Source: Salinimicrobium sp. TH3 (GTDB taxonomy: Bacteria; Bacteroidota; Bacteroidia; Flavobacteriales; Flavobacteriaceae). Taken from it: a stretch of DNA of 64,000 nucleotides. The notes under the pieces were generated by a model. It made no database searches. It was given only the letters and a program-made list of their open reading frames with translations, and was not told where the DNA came from. The stretch spans positions 248,001 to 312,000 of the forward strand of contig NZ_JAPONB010000003.1 in the NCBI RefSeq assembly GCF_026676115.1. Reading direction: 5' to 3'. Every line of letters begins with the position of its first letter. Position 1 is the stretch's first letter. Shown here in pieces: positions 56,534-64,000 of the stretch. The position numbers and the translations under genes are program-made.

Positions 56534-58207
56534 ATGAAACACATTAAATTATCAATGGCATGGCTGGCTGTGCTGGCATTAATCTTTACTTCGTGTAGTA
56601 AAGAAGAGTCTGATCCTGTTCCAGGAGATCAGGAAAGGATAGAAATAACTTTTGGTTCCCTCCTGAACGATTTTAATAATCAAAATAAACAGGCAGAACC
56701 AGGAGCATGTATTGAAGGAACGCCCGGTTATGTGCTGGTAGGAATTACAGAAGGAGATGATCCTGACAGCGTAGATTATATAGACGATGGAGATCCAGGT
56801 GATGGTGACGATTTAATCCAGGTAGATCTTAAAAATAATGGAGGGAATTGGGAAACCGAATATTCTGATCTATTAGCTTTACCTGCCGGTGATTATCACC
56901 TTCAGCATTTTATAGTTTATTCAGAAGATAATCAGGTTCTGTGGGTTGCGCCCAGAGTGGGAGGAGCATTCGAGGAATATGTAGATAATCCTTTGCCACA
57001 GCTTATTTCACTTGCAGCCGGAACTAAGCCTTACATTTCTGTAGATGTATTGTGCTTTATTCCCAGAAGTGAAGAAGCTTATGGTTATCCTTTCTTTGAT
57101 TTTGATGTTATAGAAGTTGAAAACAGCTACTGTATATTCGTGAATTATTGCTGGGATGAAACTGGTCGTGACTATCCTGCTCATTTCCAGGTAGAAGTTT
57201 GGAGAGATGCTTATGGAGGTAGTGATGAAGTTGTCTTTACTACTTACATGAATACTGTAGATACTTCGGGTGACTGGCCTGCAGCATCTGTTCTATGTTT
57301 ACCATTCCCAGATCTTGGAGATGACACCTATTACGTAAGAGTAACTCTACTTGATTATGAGGGAGCTTACGAATTGGATCCAGAAGAAGATTATATCATC
57401 CAATTCCCTATAACTCAGGCTGACATTGACGCTCAGGAAGGAATGACTCCAGCTTATACCCACATTAGGTATAATTGTGAGCCTGTAGCTGATTGTCCAC
57501 CAAATTACCCAGTAGGAGATACTAATCAAGATTGTAGAGTAACATGTGATGATACTAATACCTGTCCTGATGATCCATGTCCAGGTATAGACCCTGCTAC
57601 AGATCCTGATGGTGATTGTATTCCAGACGATACCGACAATTGCCCAGATGTATATAATCCAGACCAGGCAAACAGAGATGGTGATGCCTTTGGAGATGCA
57701 TGTGACCTATGCCCCGATGTGGCAAGTGAAGAAAATGTGGATTGCCCTCTAATTCCTGGTAATGACTGTGATACAGCATATATGTTTGGTGATGTAATGC
57801 TAAACACTCTTGATTATCCAGGAAATAACTGGGGCTGGGGTCTTTTAGTTGACGGTGAAGGTGTAGATGTAGATCCAGAATATCTAGTAGATGCCGGTGT
57901 TTGGGTAATACCATTCTACGCAGGTGCTGCTCAAAATGATATCACCAAAGGCTGGAGAGCTGGAGATGTGAGAATTGAAGTAATTGGAGATGACATTGAA
58001 ATCACAATTGAACCTTACGATTACGTGACAGTAGAAGAAACTCACTTTTGGTTCAATGATGATGGGGCCTGGCCAGAAAAGCGCTCACCTGGATCTTTTG
58101 ACTTAGGCGACGGTGGATTAAGCTACACCATGGAAAATGTCGATGGTACTCTACCTTACTCTGTAATAGTTCATGCTAAGGTATGTGATTCTCGAAATGA
58201 TGACTAA
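56534..58207 (+). CDS. Array lipoprotein 1, with thrombospondin type 3-like region
   Basis: A 557-residue lipoprotein. The signal ends in IFTSC; SKEE after the cysteine fits the Bacteroidota surface-export signal, so outer-surface exposure is likely. Residues about 28-318 are the module shared with the next two proteins, including YGYPFFDFDVIEVENSYC at 183-200. Residues about 325-395 are Asp/Cys-rich with DPDGDCIPDDTDNCPD and NRDGDAFGDACDLCPD, calcium-binding thrombospondin type 3-like repeats. The last about 150 residues form a beta-rich domain unlike those of its paralogues. Function unknown; cell-surface binding or adhesion would fit the repeats. Confidence 0.85.
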   Translation: MKHIKLSMAWLAVLALIFTSCSKEESDPVPGDQERIEITFGSLLNDFNNQNKQAEPGACIEGTPGYVLVGITEGDDPDSVDYIDDGDPGDGDDLIQVDLKNNGGNWETEYSDLLALPAGDYHLQHFIVYSEDNQVLWVAPRVGGAFEEYVDNPLPQLISLAAGTKPYISVDVLCFIPRSEEAYGYPFFDFDVIEVENSYCIFVNYCWDETGRDYPAHFQVEVWRDAYGGSDEVVFTTYMNTVDTSGDWPAASVLCLPFPDLGDDTYYVRVTLLDYEGAYELDPEEDYIIQFPITQADIDAQEGMTPAYTHIRYNCEPVADCPPNYPVGDTNQDCRVTCDDTNTCPDDPCPGIDPATDPDGDCIPDDTDNCPDVYNPDQANRDGDAFGDACDLCPDVASEENVDCPLIPGNDCDTAYMFGDVMLNTLDYPGNNWGWGLLVDGEGVDVDPEYLVDAGVWVIPFYAGAAQNDITKGWRAGDVRIEVIGDDIEITIEPYDYVTVEETHFWFNDDGAWPEKRSPGSFDLGDGGLSYTMENVDGTLPYSVIVHAKVCDSRNDD

Positions 58208-58213
58208 TAAAAA

Positions 58214-58245
58214 ACCGCCCCGGTGATTTACCGGGGCGGTAATAA
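58214..58245 (+). terminator. Intrinsic terminator after array lipoprotein 1
   Basis: ACCGCCCCGG and CCGGGGCGGT form a 10-bp perfect stem with a 7-base loop just after the stop codon. The following bases are A-rich rather than a T tract, so termination strength is uncertain. Confidence 0.7.
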
Positions 58246-58301
58246 AAAAATAATCAAGTATTTATTAACCATTCTAATTATTAATTAAAATTCAATTTAT
58301 T

Positions 58302-59621
58302 ATGAAAAAATTTAAATTTTCAATTGCCTGGTTGGCAGTTTTTGCGATGATCTTTACCTCGTGTAGTAAAGAGGAAGCTGGAGTAATCTCTGATGATCCT
58401 GAAACAGTACAATTAACTTTTGGTGCACTGTTAAACTCTTTTAATCAACAAAACAAACAGGCAAGTTACGAATGTGATTCAGAGGCGGTACCTGCATATG
58501 TTATGTTAGGATGGTCTACAGAAGAAGATGCTGGAATGGACGATTATGATCTTATTCAGGTTGATCTTGTCAACAACAATGGATCCTGGGAAACAGTTTA
58601 TTCTGAAGATTTAGCCGTTCCCGCAGGCACTTATTATCTACAACATTTTGCAGTCTATGACGCAAGTGATGCTGTTCTTTGGGTAGCTCCACGTGAAGGA
58701 GGGGCTTTTGCCGCTGAGGTAGATGATCCTCTTCCTTTGACAATAGAATTGGCAGCTGGAACAAAACCTTATATTGATGTTGATGTCCTATGTTATTTTG
58801 CCAGAGAAGAAGTAGCCTATGGTTATCCTTTCTTTGATTTTGATGTTATAGAAGTTGAAAATAGCTATTGTGTATTCGTTAATTACTGTGACCTTGTTGG
58901 TGAAGGTGCTACAGGAAGAGAGTATCCAGCTCATTTTAGACTTGATATCTGGTCTGATGGATTTGGAGGTTCTGATCTTATAACTACTGGAATGAATGAA
59001 GTTGATATGACCGGCGACTGGCCAGCTGCTTCAGTACTTTGTGTTGCTTTACCTGAAATTGTAGGAGAAGATCTTTATGCAAGAGTAACCGTTTTAGATG
59101 ATGGACAGGCATATACTCCTGAAGCTGGAGATGTTCATGAATTCAGAATTTCTCAGGCTGATCTGGATGATATTGAAGCTGGAACTCCAGCTTACCAACA
59201 TTTCAGAATTGGTTGTGATGGAGATACTCCTCCTCCAACAGGATGCATCCCTGCACCAGTAGATGGATGTGTGACTTTATCCTTTGCTGAAACCGTTAGT
59301 ATTGAAGGTTTCCCAGTTAATACTGATCCATTCTATCCACTAATGTATAATGGTGAAGAAGTAGGAGTAATAACCTTTGATCTTGAGGCTGCCGGAGCTT
59401 ATAGCATGGATGCTTCTATTGATCTCTATGAAGGTTGGACTGCGACTGATGTTGAAATCTCTTTACCCGATTTTGTTAATACAGATATCTGTGTTCAGAA
59501 TATAGATGAGAACGATTTCCTTGTGACTTATATGGTCGATGAGAATGTGGTTGTTGATGGAATTAACTTCCCCGTGGCTGTAGAGTTTGATGCAAACATC
59601 TGTTTTAATGATTTGGACTAA
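58302..59621 (+). CDS. Array lipoprotein 2
   Basis: A 439-residue lipoprotein with signal IFTSC followed by SKEE. Residues about 28-308 repeat the shared module (WVAPREGGAF; YGYPFFDFDVIEVENSYC at 173-190; WPAASVLC; QADLDDIEAGTPAY). The last about 125 residues, from CIPAPVDGCVTLSF, are a separate beta-rich domain not seen in the other copies. The 5' flank shares TATTTATTAACCATTCTAAT with lipoprotein 1, showing that the duplication included the leader. Its N-terminal 100 residues are very close to the partial fourth copy. Function unknown. Confidence 0.85.
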   Translation: MKKFKFSIAWLAVFAMIFTSCSKEEAGVISDDPETVQLTFGALLNSFNQQNKQASYECDSEAVPAYVMLGWSTEEDAGMDDYDLIQVDLVNNNGSWETVYSEDLAVPAGTYYLQHFAVYDASDAVLWVAPREGGAFAAEVDDPLPLTIELAAGTKPYIDVDVLCYFAREEVAYGYPFFDFDVIEVENSYCVFVNYCDLVGEGATGREYPAHFRLDIWSDGFGGSDLITTGMNEVDMTGDWPAASVLCVALPEIVGEDLYARVTVLDDGQAYTPEAGDVHEFRISQADLDDIEAGTPAYQHFRIGCDGDTPPPTGCIPAPVDGCVTLSFAETVSIEGFPVNTDPFYPLMYNGEEVGVITFDLEAAGAYSMDASIDLYEGWTATDVEISLPDFVNTDICVQNIDENDFLVTYMVDENVVVDGINFPVAVEFDANICFNDLD

Positions 59622-59656
59622 TATTTAAAAGTTCTTATTAAACAGTTTAGAATTAT

Positions 59657-59686
59657 GAAAGCCGTTTGCGTTAGTAGACGGCTTTC
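59657..59686 (+). terminator. Hairpin between array lipoproteins 2 and 3
   Basis: GAAAGCCGT and ACGGCTTTC form a 9-bp perfect stem with a 12-base loop, 35 bp past the stop. No T tract follows, so it may be a weak terminator or a 3' stabiliser. Confidence 0.5.
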
Positions 59687-59762
59687 AATATCAACGTGTA
59701 GTTGAAATGCTATTTTTTAAGCCAAATTCTTATCAACTAACTTATTTTTAAAACAATCTATT

Positions 59763-61115
59763 ATGAAAAAGATTAGATACTTAATATTTTCAATGTTTGC
59801 TCTTACATTGATATTTACTTCTTGTAGTACAGAAGAAACAAAAGTTAATACTGATGATTCTGAAACAGTACAAGTAACATTTGGAGCTTTGCTTAATTCG
59901 TTTAATGAACAGAATAAACAGGCAGATGCTGAATGTAGAGATGGTGTAGAACCAGCTTATGTTATGCTGGGTGGATCTACTAACATGAATGCTCCAATGG
60001 GTTCTTATGACCTTTATAAGGTAGACCTTGTCAATAACAACGGATCATGGGAGACTACTTATTCTGAAGATCTGGCCCTTCCTGCCGGTACTTATTATCT
60101 GCTGCATTTTGCAGTATATGATGCAAGCGACCAGGTGCTATGGGTAGCTCCACGCGAAGGAGGAGCCTTTGAAACAGAAGTAGACGATGCACTTCCACTT
60201 AGAGTTGATCTTGTGGCCGGAACCAAGCCGTACATTAATGTTGATGTTTTATGTTATTATGCCAGGGAAGAAGCAGCTTATGGATATCCTTTCTTTGACT
60301 TTGATGTTATTGAAGTGGAAAACAGCTACTGTATATTCGTTAATTACTGTGATGATGGTACCGGGCGTGAATATCCGGCATACTTTCAGGTTGAAGTTTG
60401 GTCAGATGAGTATGATGGTACACCTGTAGTGTTATCCAATAATACAAACACTATTACTCAAGCAACCACAGGTTGGCCGGCAGCTTCTGTACTTTGCATT
60501 GCACTGCCAGATTTAGGTGACGATACTTACTATGCCAGAGTAACTGTACTCAACCATCCTGACCTTGACTATACTGCTGATCCTTCAGACGTTCATCAGT
60601 TCACATTTACTCAAGCCGATATTGATGGTCAGGAGCTATTTATCCCTGCCTATAACCATATTAGAATCAATTGTGGAGGAGGTCCAGGTGATATTTGTGA
60701 TACAAATGTGAGATGCGAACTTAATCTAGAAAATCCTTTAAGTGAAAATTGTAAGTTTACTTACCTTGAAGATTCTGAAGAAGGTTGGGTAAGAATTGAT
60801 AGCGCGACAGATATCGATCTTTTAGCTTTAATAGGAACAGATGAAGTTGAGTTAGGTGCTGTAGATGCATCTTTGATCAATACTGACGAGATTAGGCTGA
60901 TTTTAGATACTCCTTATGGAGATAGCGATAGAATATCGGCTTACGCAGTAGAGGTAAGGCCAAATTCAGGAGGCGCAATCAATACGACCTGTTGGGAAAC
61001 TCAGTGTGCAAACGTTGTGAATGACTATGGCGAAATTTCCATGACTTTTGATGGCTTCAATTATTCATATCCGTTTTTTATAAAAGTAGAAACGATTAAC
61101 TGTTACGATCTGTAG
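59763..61115 (+). CDS. Array lipoprotein 3
   Basis: A 450-residue lipoprotein (signal ending IFTSC, then STEETK). The shared module spans about 28-315 and retains WVAPREGGAF, YGYPFFDFDVIEVENSYC (173-190), WPAASVLC and QADIDGQ. The last about 130 residues, from CDTNVRCELNLENP, are a distinct Cys-containing domain (TTCWETQCANVVND). It ends with its own terminator. Function unknown. Confidence 0.85.
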   Translation: MKKIRYLIFSMFALTLIFTSCSTEETKVNTDDSETVQVTFGALLNSFNEQNKQADAECRDGVEPAYVMLGGSTNMNAPMGSYDLYKVDLVNNNGSWETTYSEDLALPAGTYYLLHFAVYDASDQVLWVAPREGGAFETEVDDALPLRVDLVAGTKPYINVDVLCYYAREEAAYGYPFFDFDVIEVENSYCIFVNYCDDGTGREYPAYFQVEVWSDEYDGTPVVLSNNTNTITQATTGWPAASVLCIALPDLGDDTYYARVTVLNHPDLDYTADPSDVHQFTFTQADIDGQELFIPAYNHIRINCGGGPGDICDTNVRCELNLENPLSENCKFTYLEDSEEGWVRIDSATDIDLLALIGTDEVELGAVDASLINTDEIRLILDTPYGDSDRISAYAVEVRPNSGGAINTTCWETQCANVVNDYGEISMTFDGFNYSYPFFIKVETINCYDL

Positions 61116-61138
61116 ATTTATTCTATAAAAAAACAGGG

Positions 61139-61168
61139 AAAGGGCAACTTGAAAGTTGCCCTTTTTTT
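61139..61168 (+). terminator. Intrinsic terminator after array lipoprotein 3
   Basis: AAAGGGCAACTT and AAGTTGCCCTTT form a 12-bp perfect stem with a 2-base loop in front of a T tract. Confidence 0.9.
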
Positions 61169-62097
61169 ATTCCTGGAAGACAAATACTCCGAAGCGTGCT
61201 TCTTTAACAAATACTTTAGAATTTGAAAAATGTATTAGAAAAACTTACTAAGGCCGGGGAGAAAAAATGGTATTGTTCGAATTGCAGTATAAAAGGACAG
61301 CTTTATAAATTTATATTATTTGTTAGTGTACAGAATAATTATTGTCTTATTTATAATTACAGTGCTAAATAAGAGTGGTTTAGGAAGAAAGTATCTCTTA
61401 AAAATTCATTTCCAGGGAAAAGGGGCCCGGTAAATTCAACTTTTTTTCCTTTGAAGAATGTCAGTATTTACCATTTACCACAAATAGCAAATACAATAAT
61501 TACAATCATGGTTCTTTACTCTTGCACAAAATAAAATGAACTTTTTCGGGTATCATATGAACCTTAGATTCAATTTTCATTACGTCGAAACTTAATATTG
61601 CTGGCGCAATAAGCCATTAATTTAAAATAGTTGGCTCTACTAATGACTATAGTTTTTTAATTTTTATTGTTAAGGCTTTAAGACCAATAATTTCCAACCA
61701 TACTTCTTTCGTAGGAAATTTCCTATATAATTAAAATTCAGAGTGTTAAAGTTTATTAAACATATCTTAAAAGAATTAAAATTTTTATTTTTACCCATGT
61801 AAGATCTGATCAGGTTCTCAAGTTTTAAAACAAATATTAACGCTAAACAATTTGAAAAAACAATAAAAAAAATCTCTACGCTCTTATTTCGAATTTCCTT
61901 AAATAGTTAAATTACTATTTAACCTTTTTTTGGCATAGTTATTACAAGGTGTAAAAGCATCATATGATATTAAGATTTTATTTTGTTTTTAAAAACATTG
62001 TATTTAACTAAAACCTTACGCTATCAAAACACTAAAAAAAATGAGTAACACTAGAATTCCCAAAGTTCAATTGTTACACAAAACAGAAAACCTACTT
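61169..62097. other. Long A/T-rich region without genes
   Basis: About 930 bp of very A/T-rich sequence with no convincing gene, RNA structure or promoter box. A frame opens at 62041 in front of the astacin gene but would bury its lipoprotein signal. The base composition is lower in G+C than the flanking genes, which may mark foreign or decayed DNA. Confidence 0.5.
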
Positions 62098-63147
62098 ATG
62101 AAAAAATTAAAATTCGCTTATATACTTCCTGCAATTGCTTTATTTGCATCCTGTGCAAAGGATAATCCGAACGACCTGGATGAGCTGAATGGAACCGATT
62201 CTTCCATTGAAACCTCTAGTGAGGAAATGGTAGAAGTTGCCAGTCCAGAGCCAGGTCCGGTAACAGAAGTGTATTACGCTGGACACAAAATACCTGTTGA
62301 AGAATTTAACGGAAATTATGTTTATCAGGGAGATATCATACTCTCTCCTGACATGGTTACCCAGGAAGAAGTAAAAATGGTCTACGAGAAAGATGAAGTG
62401 CCATCTGGTAATAAGAGCGTTGGAAGAACATCAGGAAGATGGCCTGACAATACCGTCTATTATTCTATTGAGAGTGGACTTGATAATAAATCGAGAGTCT
62501 ATGAGGCTATTGACCACTGGGAGGCAAATACCAACCTAAAATTTGTTGAAAGAACCTCTCAATCCAGCTACATCTATTTTGTAACCGGTTCAGGTTGTTC
62601 TTCATATGTAGGCAGAGTAGGGGGAAGGCAGAATATTACCTTATCGTCCTCTTGTTCTACAGGAAATACCATTCATGAAATAGGCCATGCTGTTGGTCTT
62701 TGGCATGAACAAAGTCGTGTGGATAGAGATAACTACATTACTATTCACTACGATAACATTCAGAGTGGAAGAGAATTCAACTTTCACACTTATTCTGCAC
62801 AAGGTATGGATGGAGACGAGTTTACCAGTACACTTGACTTTGGGTCCATCATGATGTATGGAGCCTATTCTTTCTCAAATAACGGTAAGCCTACTATTAC
62901 TACAAAAAATGGGGGTACTTATTCTGTTCAAAGATCCAGGTTATCAACTGGAGACAAAACAGGGATCAATAATATGTATCCTTACCAGGGTGGGGAAACA
63001 ACGACGACCCCTGAAACCTATGTGAATGGAGAGTACTATACTATTGAAGGATTAACAGTGCTAAGGTTTTACAATGGATGGTATTATCTTGGGCCGTATG
63101 GTATGAGAGCAGTTGAGCTTAGAAACGGAATTTGGTATTACAAATAG
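62098..63147 (+). CDS. Astacin-family (M12A) metalloprotease lipoprotein
   Basis: A 349-residue secreted protease with lipobox FASC (C19) followed by AKDNPND, compatible with surface export. After a propeptide-like stretch (about 20-110) comes the catalytic domain with the full zinc motif HEIGHAVGLWHE at 193-204, which gives three His ligands and the catalytic Glu, and a Met-turn in SIMMYG (M253). Residues after about 300 form an extra C-terminal part ending RNGIWYYK. The ATG at 62098 is chosen over 62041. It interrupts the lipoprotein array between copies 3 and 4. Its substrate is unknown; the neighbouring lipoproteins are possible targets. Confidence 0.92.
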   Translation: MKKLKFAYILPAIALFASCAKDNPNDLDELNGTDSSIETSSEEMVEVASPEPGPVTEVYYAGHKIPVEEFNGNYVYQGDIILSPDMVTQEEVKMVYEKDEVPSGNKSVGRTSGRWPDNTVYYSIESGLDNKSRVYEAIDHWEANTNLKFVERTSQSSYIYFVTGSGCSSYVGRVGGRQNITLSSSCSTGNTIHEIGHAVGLWHEQSRVDRDNYITIHYDNIQSGREFNFHTYSAQGMDGDEFTSTLDFGSIMMYGAYSFSNNGKPTITTKNGGTYSVQRSRLSTGDKTGINNMYPYQGGETTTTPETYVNGEYYTIEGLTVLRFYNGWYYLGPYGMRAVELRNGIWYYK

Positions 63148-63163
63148 AGAAAACATTTAGATA

Positions 63164-63198
63164 CAAAAAAAAACCCGGCTAATTAGCCGGGTTTTTTT
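63164..63198 (+). terminator. Intrinsic terminator after the astacin gene
   Basis: AAACCCGGCT-AATT-AGCCGGGTTT forms a 10-bp perfect stem extended by A/T pairs and followed by a T tract. Confidence 0.92.
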
Positions 63199-63672
63199 GT
63201 ATCTGGTTATCTATATCATTAATTTTCTGCTCGTTTTTTCCTCTTTAGAAGGTTTCATTTTAGTAATTAGTGTGAATTAATTCTACATTTTTGAGGGTGC
63301 GGTTGTGGAAATTTTCTACTTTACTCAAAGACTTTTTTGAAATTGAAAAGAGCGGAGGTTATTCTAAATTAATTTTCAGCTGTACTTTTCGATAAGTAGG
63401 GAATTCCCTTATTGTGTTGACTGTCAATTTCATATATATTTACTTTGTTAGTTGCAACAAATATTTTGTAACTACTACTCGCTTGTTACTCCCCCCGGCA
63501 AAGAATTAAATGTTGATTTATTCCATACTATGGTTATGGATTGTCTAGTATCCTATAGAGTTAAATCAAAATTATTCTTTTTCAGACGAAAAATGTGCAT
63601 GATGCCATGCTTCGTCAGTTACCCTTCTATGAAAACCAGAAACATGTATTTATTAACCAAAACCATTAAATT
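63199..63672. other. Intergenic region before array lipoprotein 4
   Basis: About 470 bp without a supported gene. It holds GTTACTCCCCCC at 63485-63496, an exact match to the motif before lipoprotein 1, and TGTATTTATTAACCA shortly before the start codon, which resembles the leader of lipoproteins 1 and 2. A 74-codon frame at 63452-63676 runs through these elements and is not credible. Confidence 0.5.
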
Positions 63673-64000
63673 ATGAAAAATTTAAAAACTTCCATTGCCT
63701 GGCTGGCCATGTTTGCATTGATTTTTACCTCGTGTAGTAAAGAGGAAACAGGAGTGATTTCTAATGACCCCGAAACTGTCCAAATTACTTTTGGCGCACT
63801 GTTAAACTCCTTTAATCAACAAAATAAACAGGCAGTTTATGAATGCGATGCGGAGGCAGTACCTGCTTATGTAATGTTAGGATGGTCTACCGAAGAAGAT
63901 GCTGGAATGGACGATTATGATCTTATTCAGGTAGATCTTGTTAACAACAATGGATCCTGGGAAACAGTTTATTCCGAAGACCTAGCCGCTCCTGCAGGAA
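63673..64000 (+). CDS. Array lipoprotein 4 (3' end beyond window)
   Basis: The first 109 codons are visible. The signal (IAWLAMFALIFTSC) is followed by SKEE, and the sequence continues with VISNDPETVQITFGALLNSF and WSTEEDAGMDDYDLIQVDL, nearly identical to lipoprotein 2. The identity extends to the nucleotide level over long stretches, pointing to a recent duplication or gene conversion. The C-terminal module lies outside the window. Confidence 0.9.
   Translation, partial: MKNLKTSIAWLAMFALIFTSCSKEETGVISNDPETVQITFGALLNSFNQQNKQAVYECDAEAVPAYVMLGWSTEEDAGMDDYDLIQVDLVNNNGSWETVYSEDLAAPAG

Noticed and set aside
62041-62097. ATG at 62041 as start of the astacin gene
   Set aside because: It would place 19 polar residues before an otherwise perfect lipoprotein signal that begins at 62098.
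63452-63676. 74-codon frame before array lipoprotein 4
   Set aside because: It contains the C-tract motif and the conserved leader of the next gene, overlaps its start, and the translation has no recognisable features.

Overview
The window reads as a chromosomal segment of a member of the Bacteroidota, very probably family Flavobacteriaceae. Grounds are a SusC-type TonB-dependent receiver porin, promoter boxes of the TAnnTTTG type, lipoproteins with an SCSKEE-type surface-export signal, a fused alpha/beta E1 dehydrogenase, the menaquinone genes, a GNAT-nitrilase fusion and the dispersed CCCCTCC...GGAGGGG repeats common in this group. A marine or halotolerant relative of Gramella/Christiangramia or Salegentibacter would fit, but the genus cannot be fixed from sequence alone. 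No tRNA, rRNA, CRISPR, prophage or intact insertion sequence was seen.

Positions 1-16100 form an alpha-glucan (maltodextrin/starch) utilisation locus. A SusC porin runs off the left edge on the minus strand. A LacI-type regulator follows on the plus strand, then an operon of sugar MFS permease, beta-phosphoglucomutase, GH65 maltose phosphorylase, exported GH13, exported GH31 and GH13 lipoprotein. After a terminator come pfkA and gapA, preceded by a copy of the operator-like palindrome found between susC and lacI. The inferred flow is surface and periplasmic hydrolysis, maltose import, phosphorolysis to glucose and beta-glucose-1-phosphate, conversion to glucose-6-phosphate and glycolysis.

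Positions 16100-34000 hold a BadF-type sugar kinase and a tight operon of yifB/comM, a DUF2891 lipoprotein, a divergent Nramp-like transporter and pxpABC (5-oxoprolinase). Then come a GNAT-nitrilase fusion, an aldehyde dehydrogenase, a TonB-domain protein, an RluA-type pseudouridine synthase, a three-gene small-membrane-protein cluster, panB, an NTF2-like protein, an alcohol dehydrogenase between repeat arrays, and sdaA.

Positions 34000-45200 hold dnaK, a tandem 159-bp repeat array, an esterase, and menaquinone genes (hotdog thioesterase, menF, menD, and after cvfB also menB) followed by a pair of bPH2 membrane proteins. Positions 45200-55100 hold a small lipoprotein, the fused E1 dehydrogenase, an M1-like pseudopeptidase joined to a beta-barrel, a LOG-family protein and uvrA.

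Positions 55300-64000 are the most unusual part. An orphan receiver-PAS-LuxR regulator is followed by an array of four paralogous, probably surface-exposed lipoproteins. They share an N-terminal module of about 310 residues but have unrelated C-terminal modules, one with a thrombospondin type 3-like calcium-binding stretch. An astacin-family metalloprotease lipoprotein sits between copies three and four. The fourth copy runs off the right edge. G/C-tract motifs occur upstream of the regulator and of the first and fourth lipoproteins.
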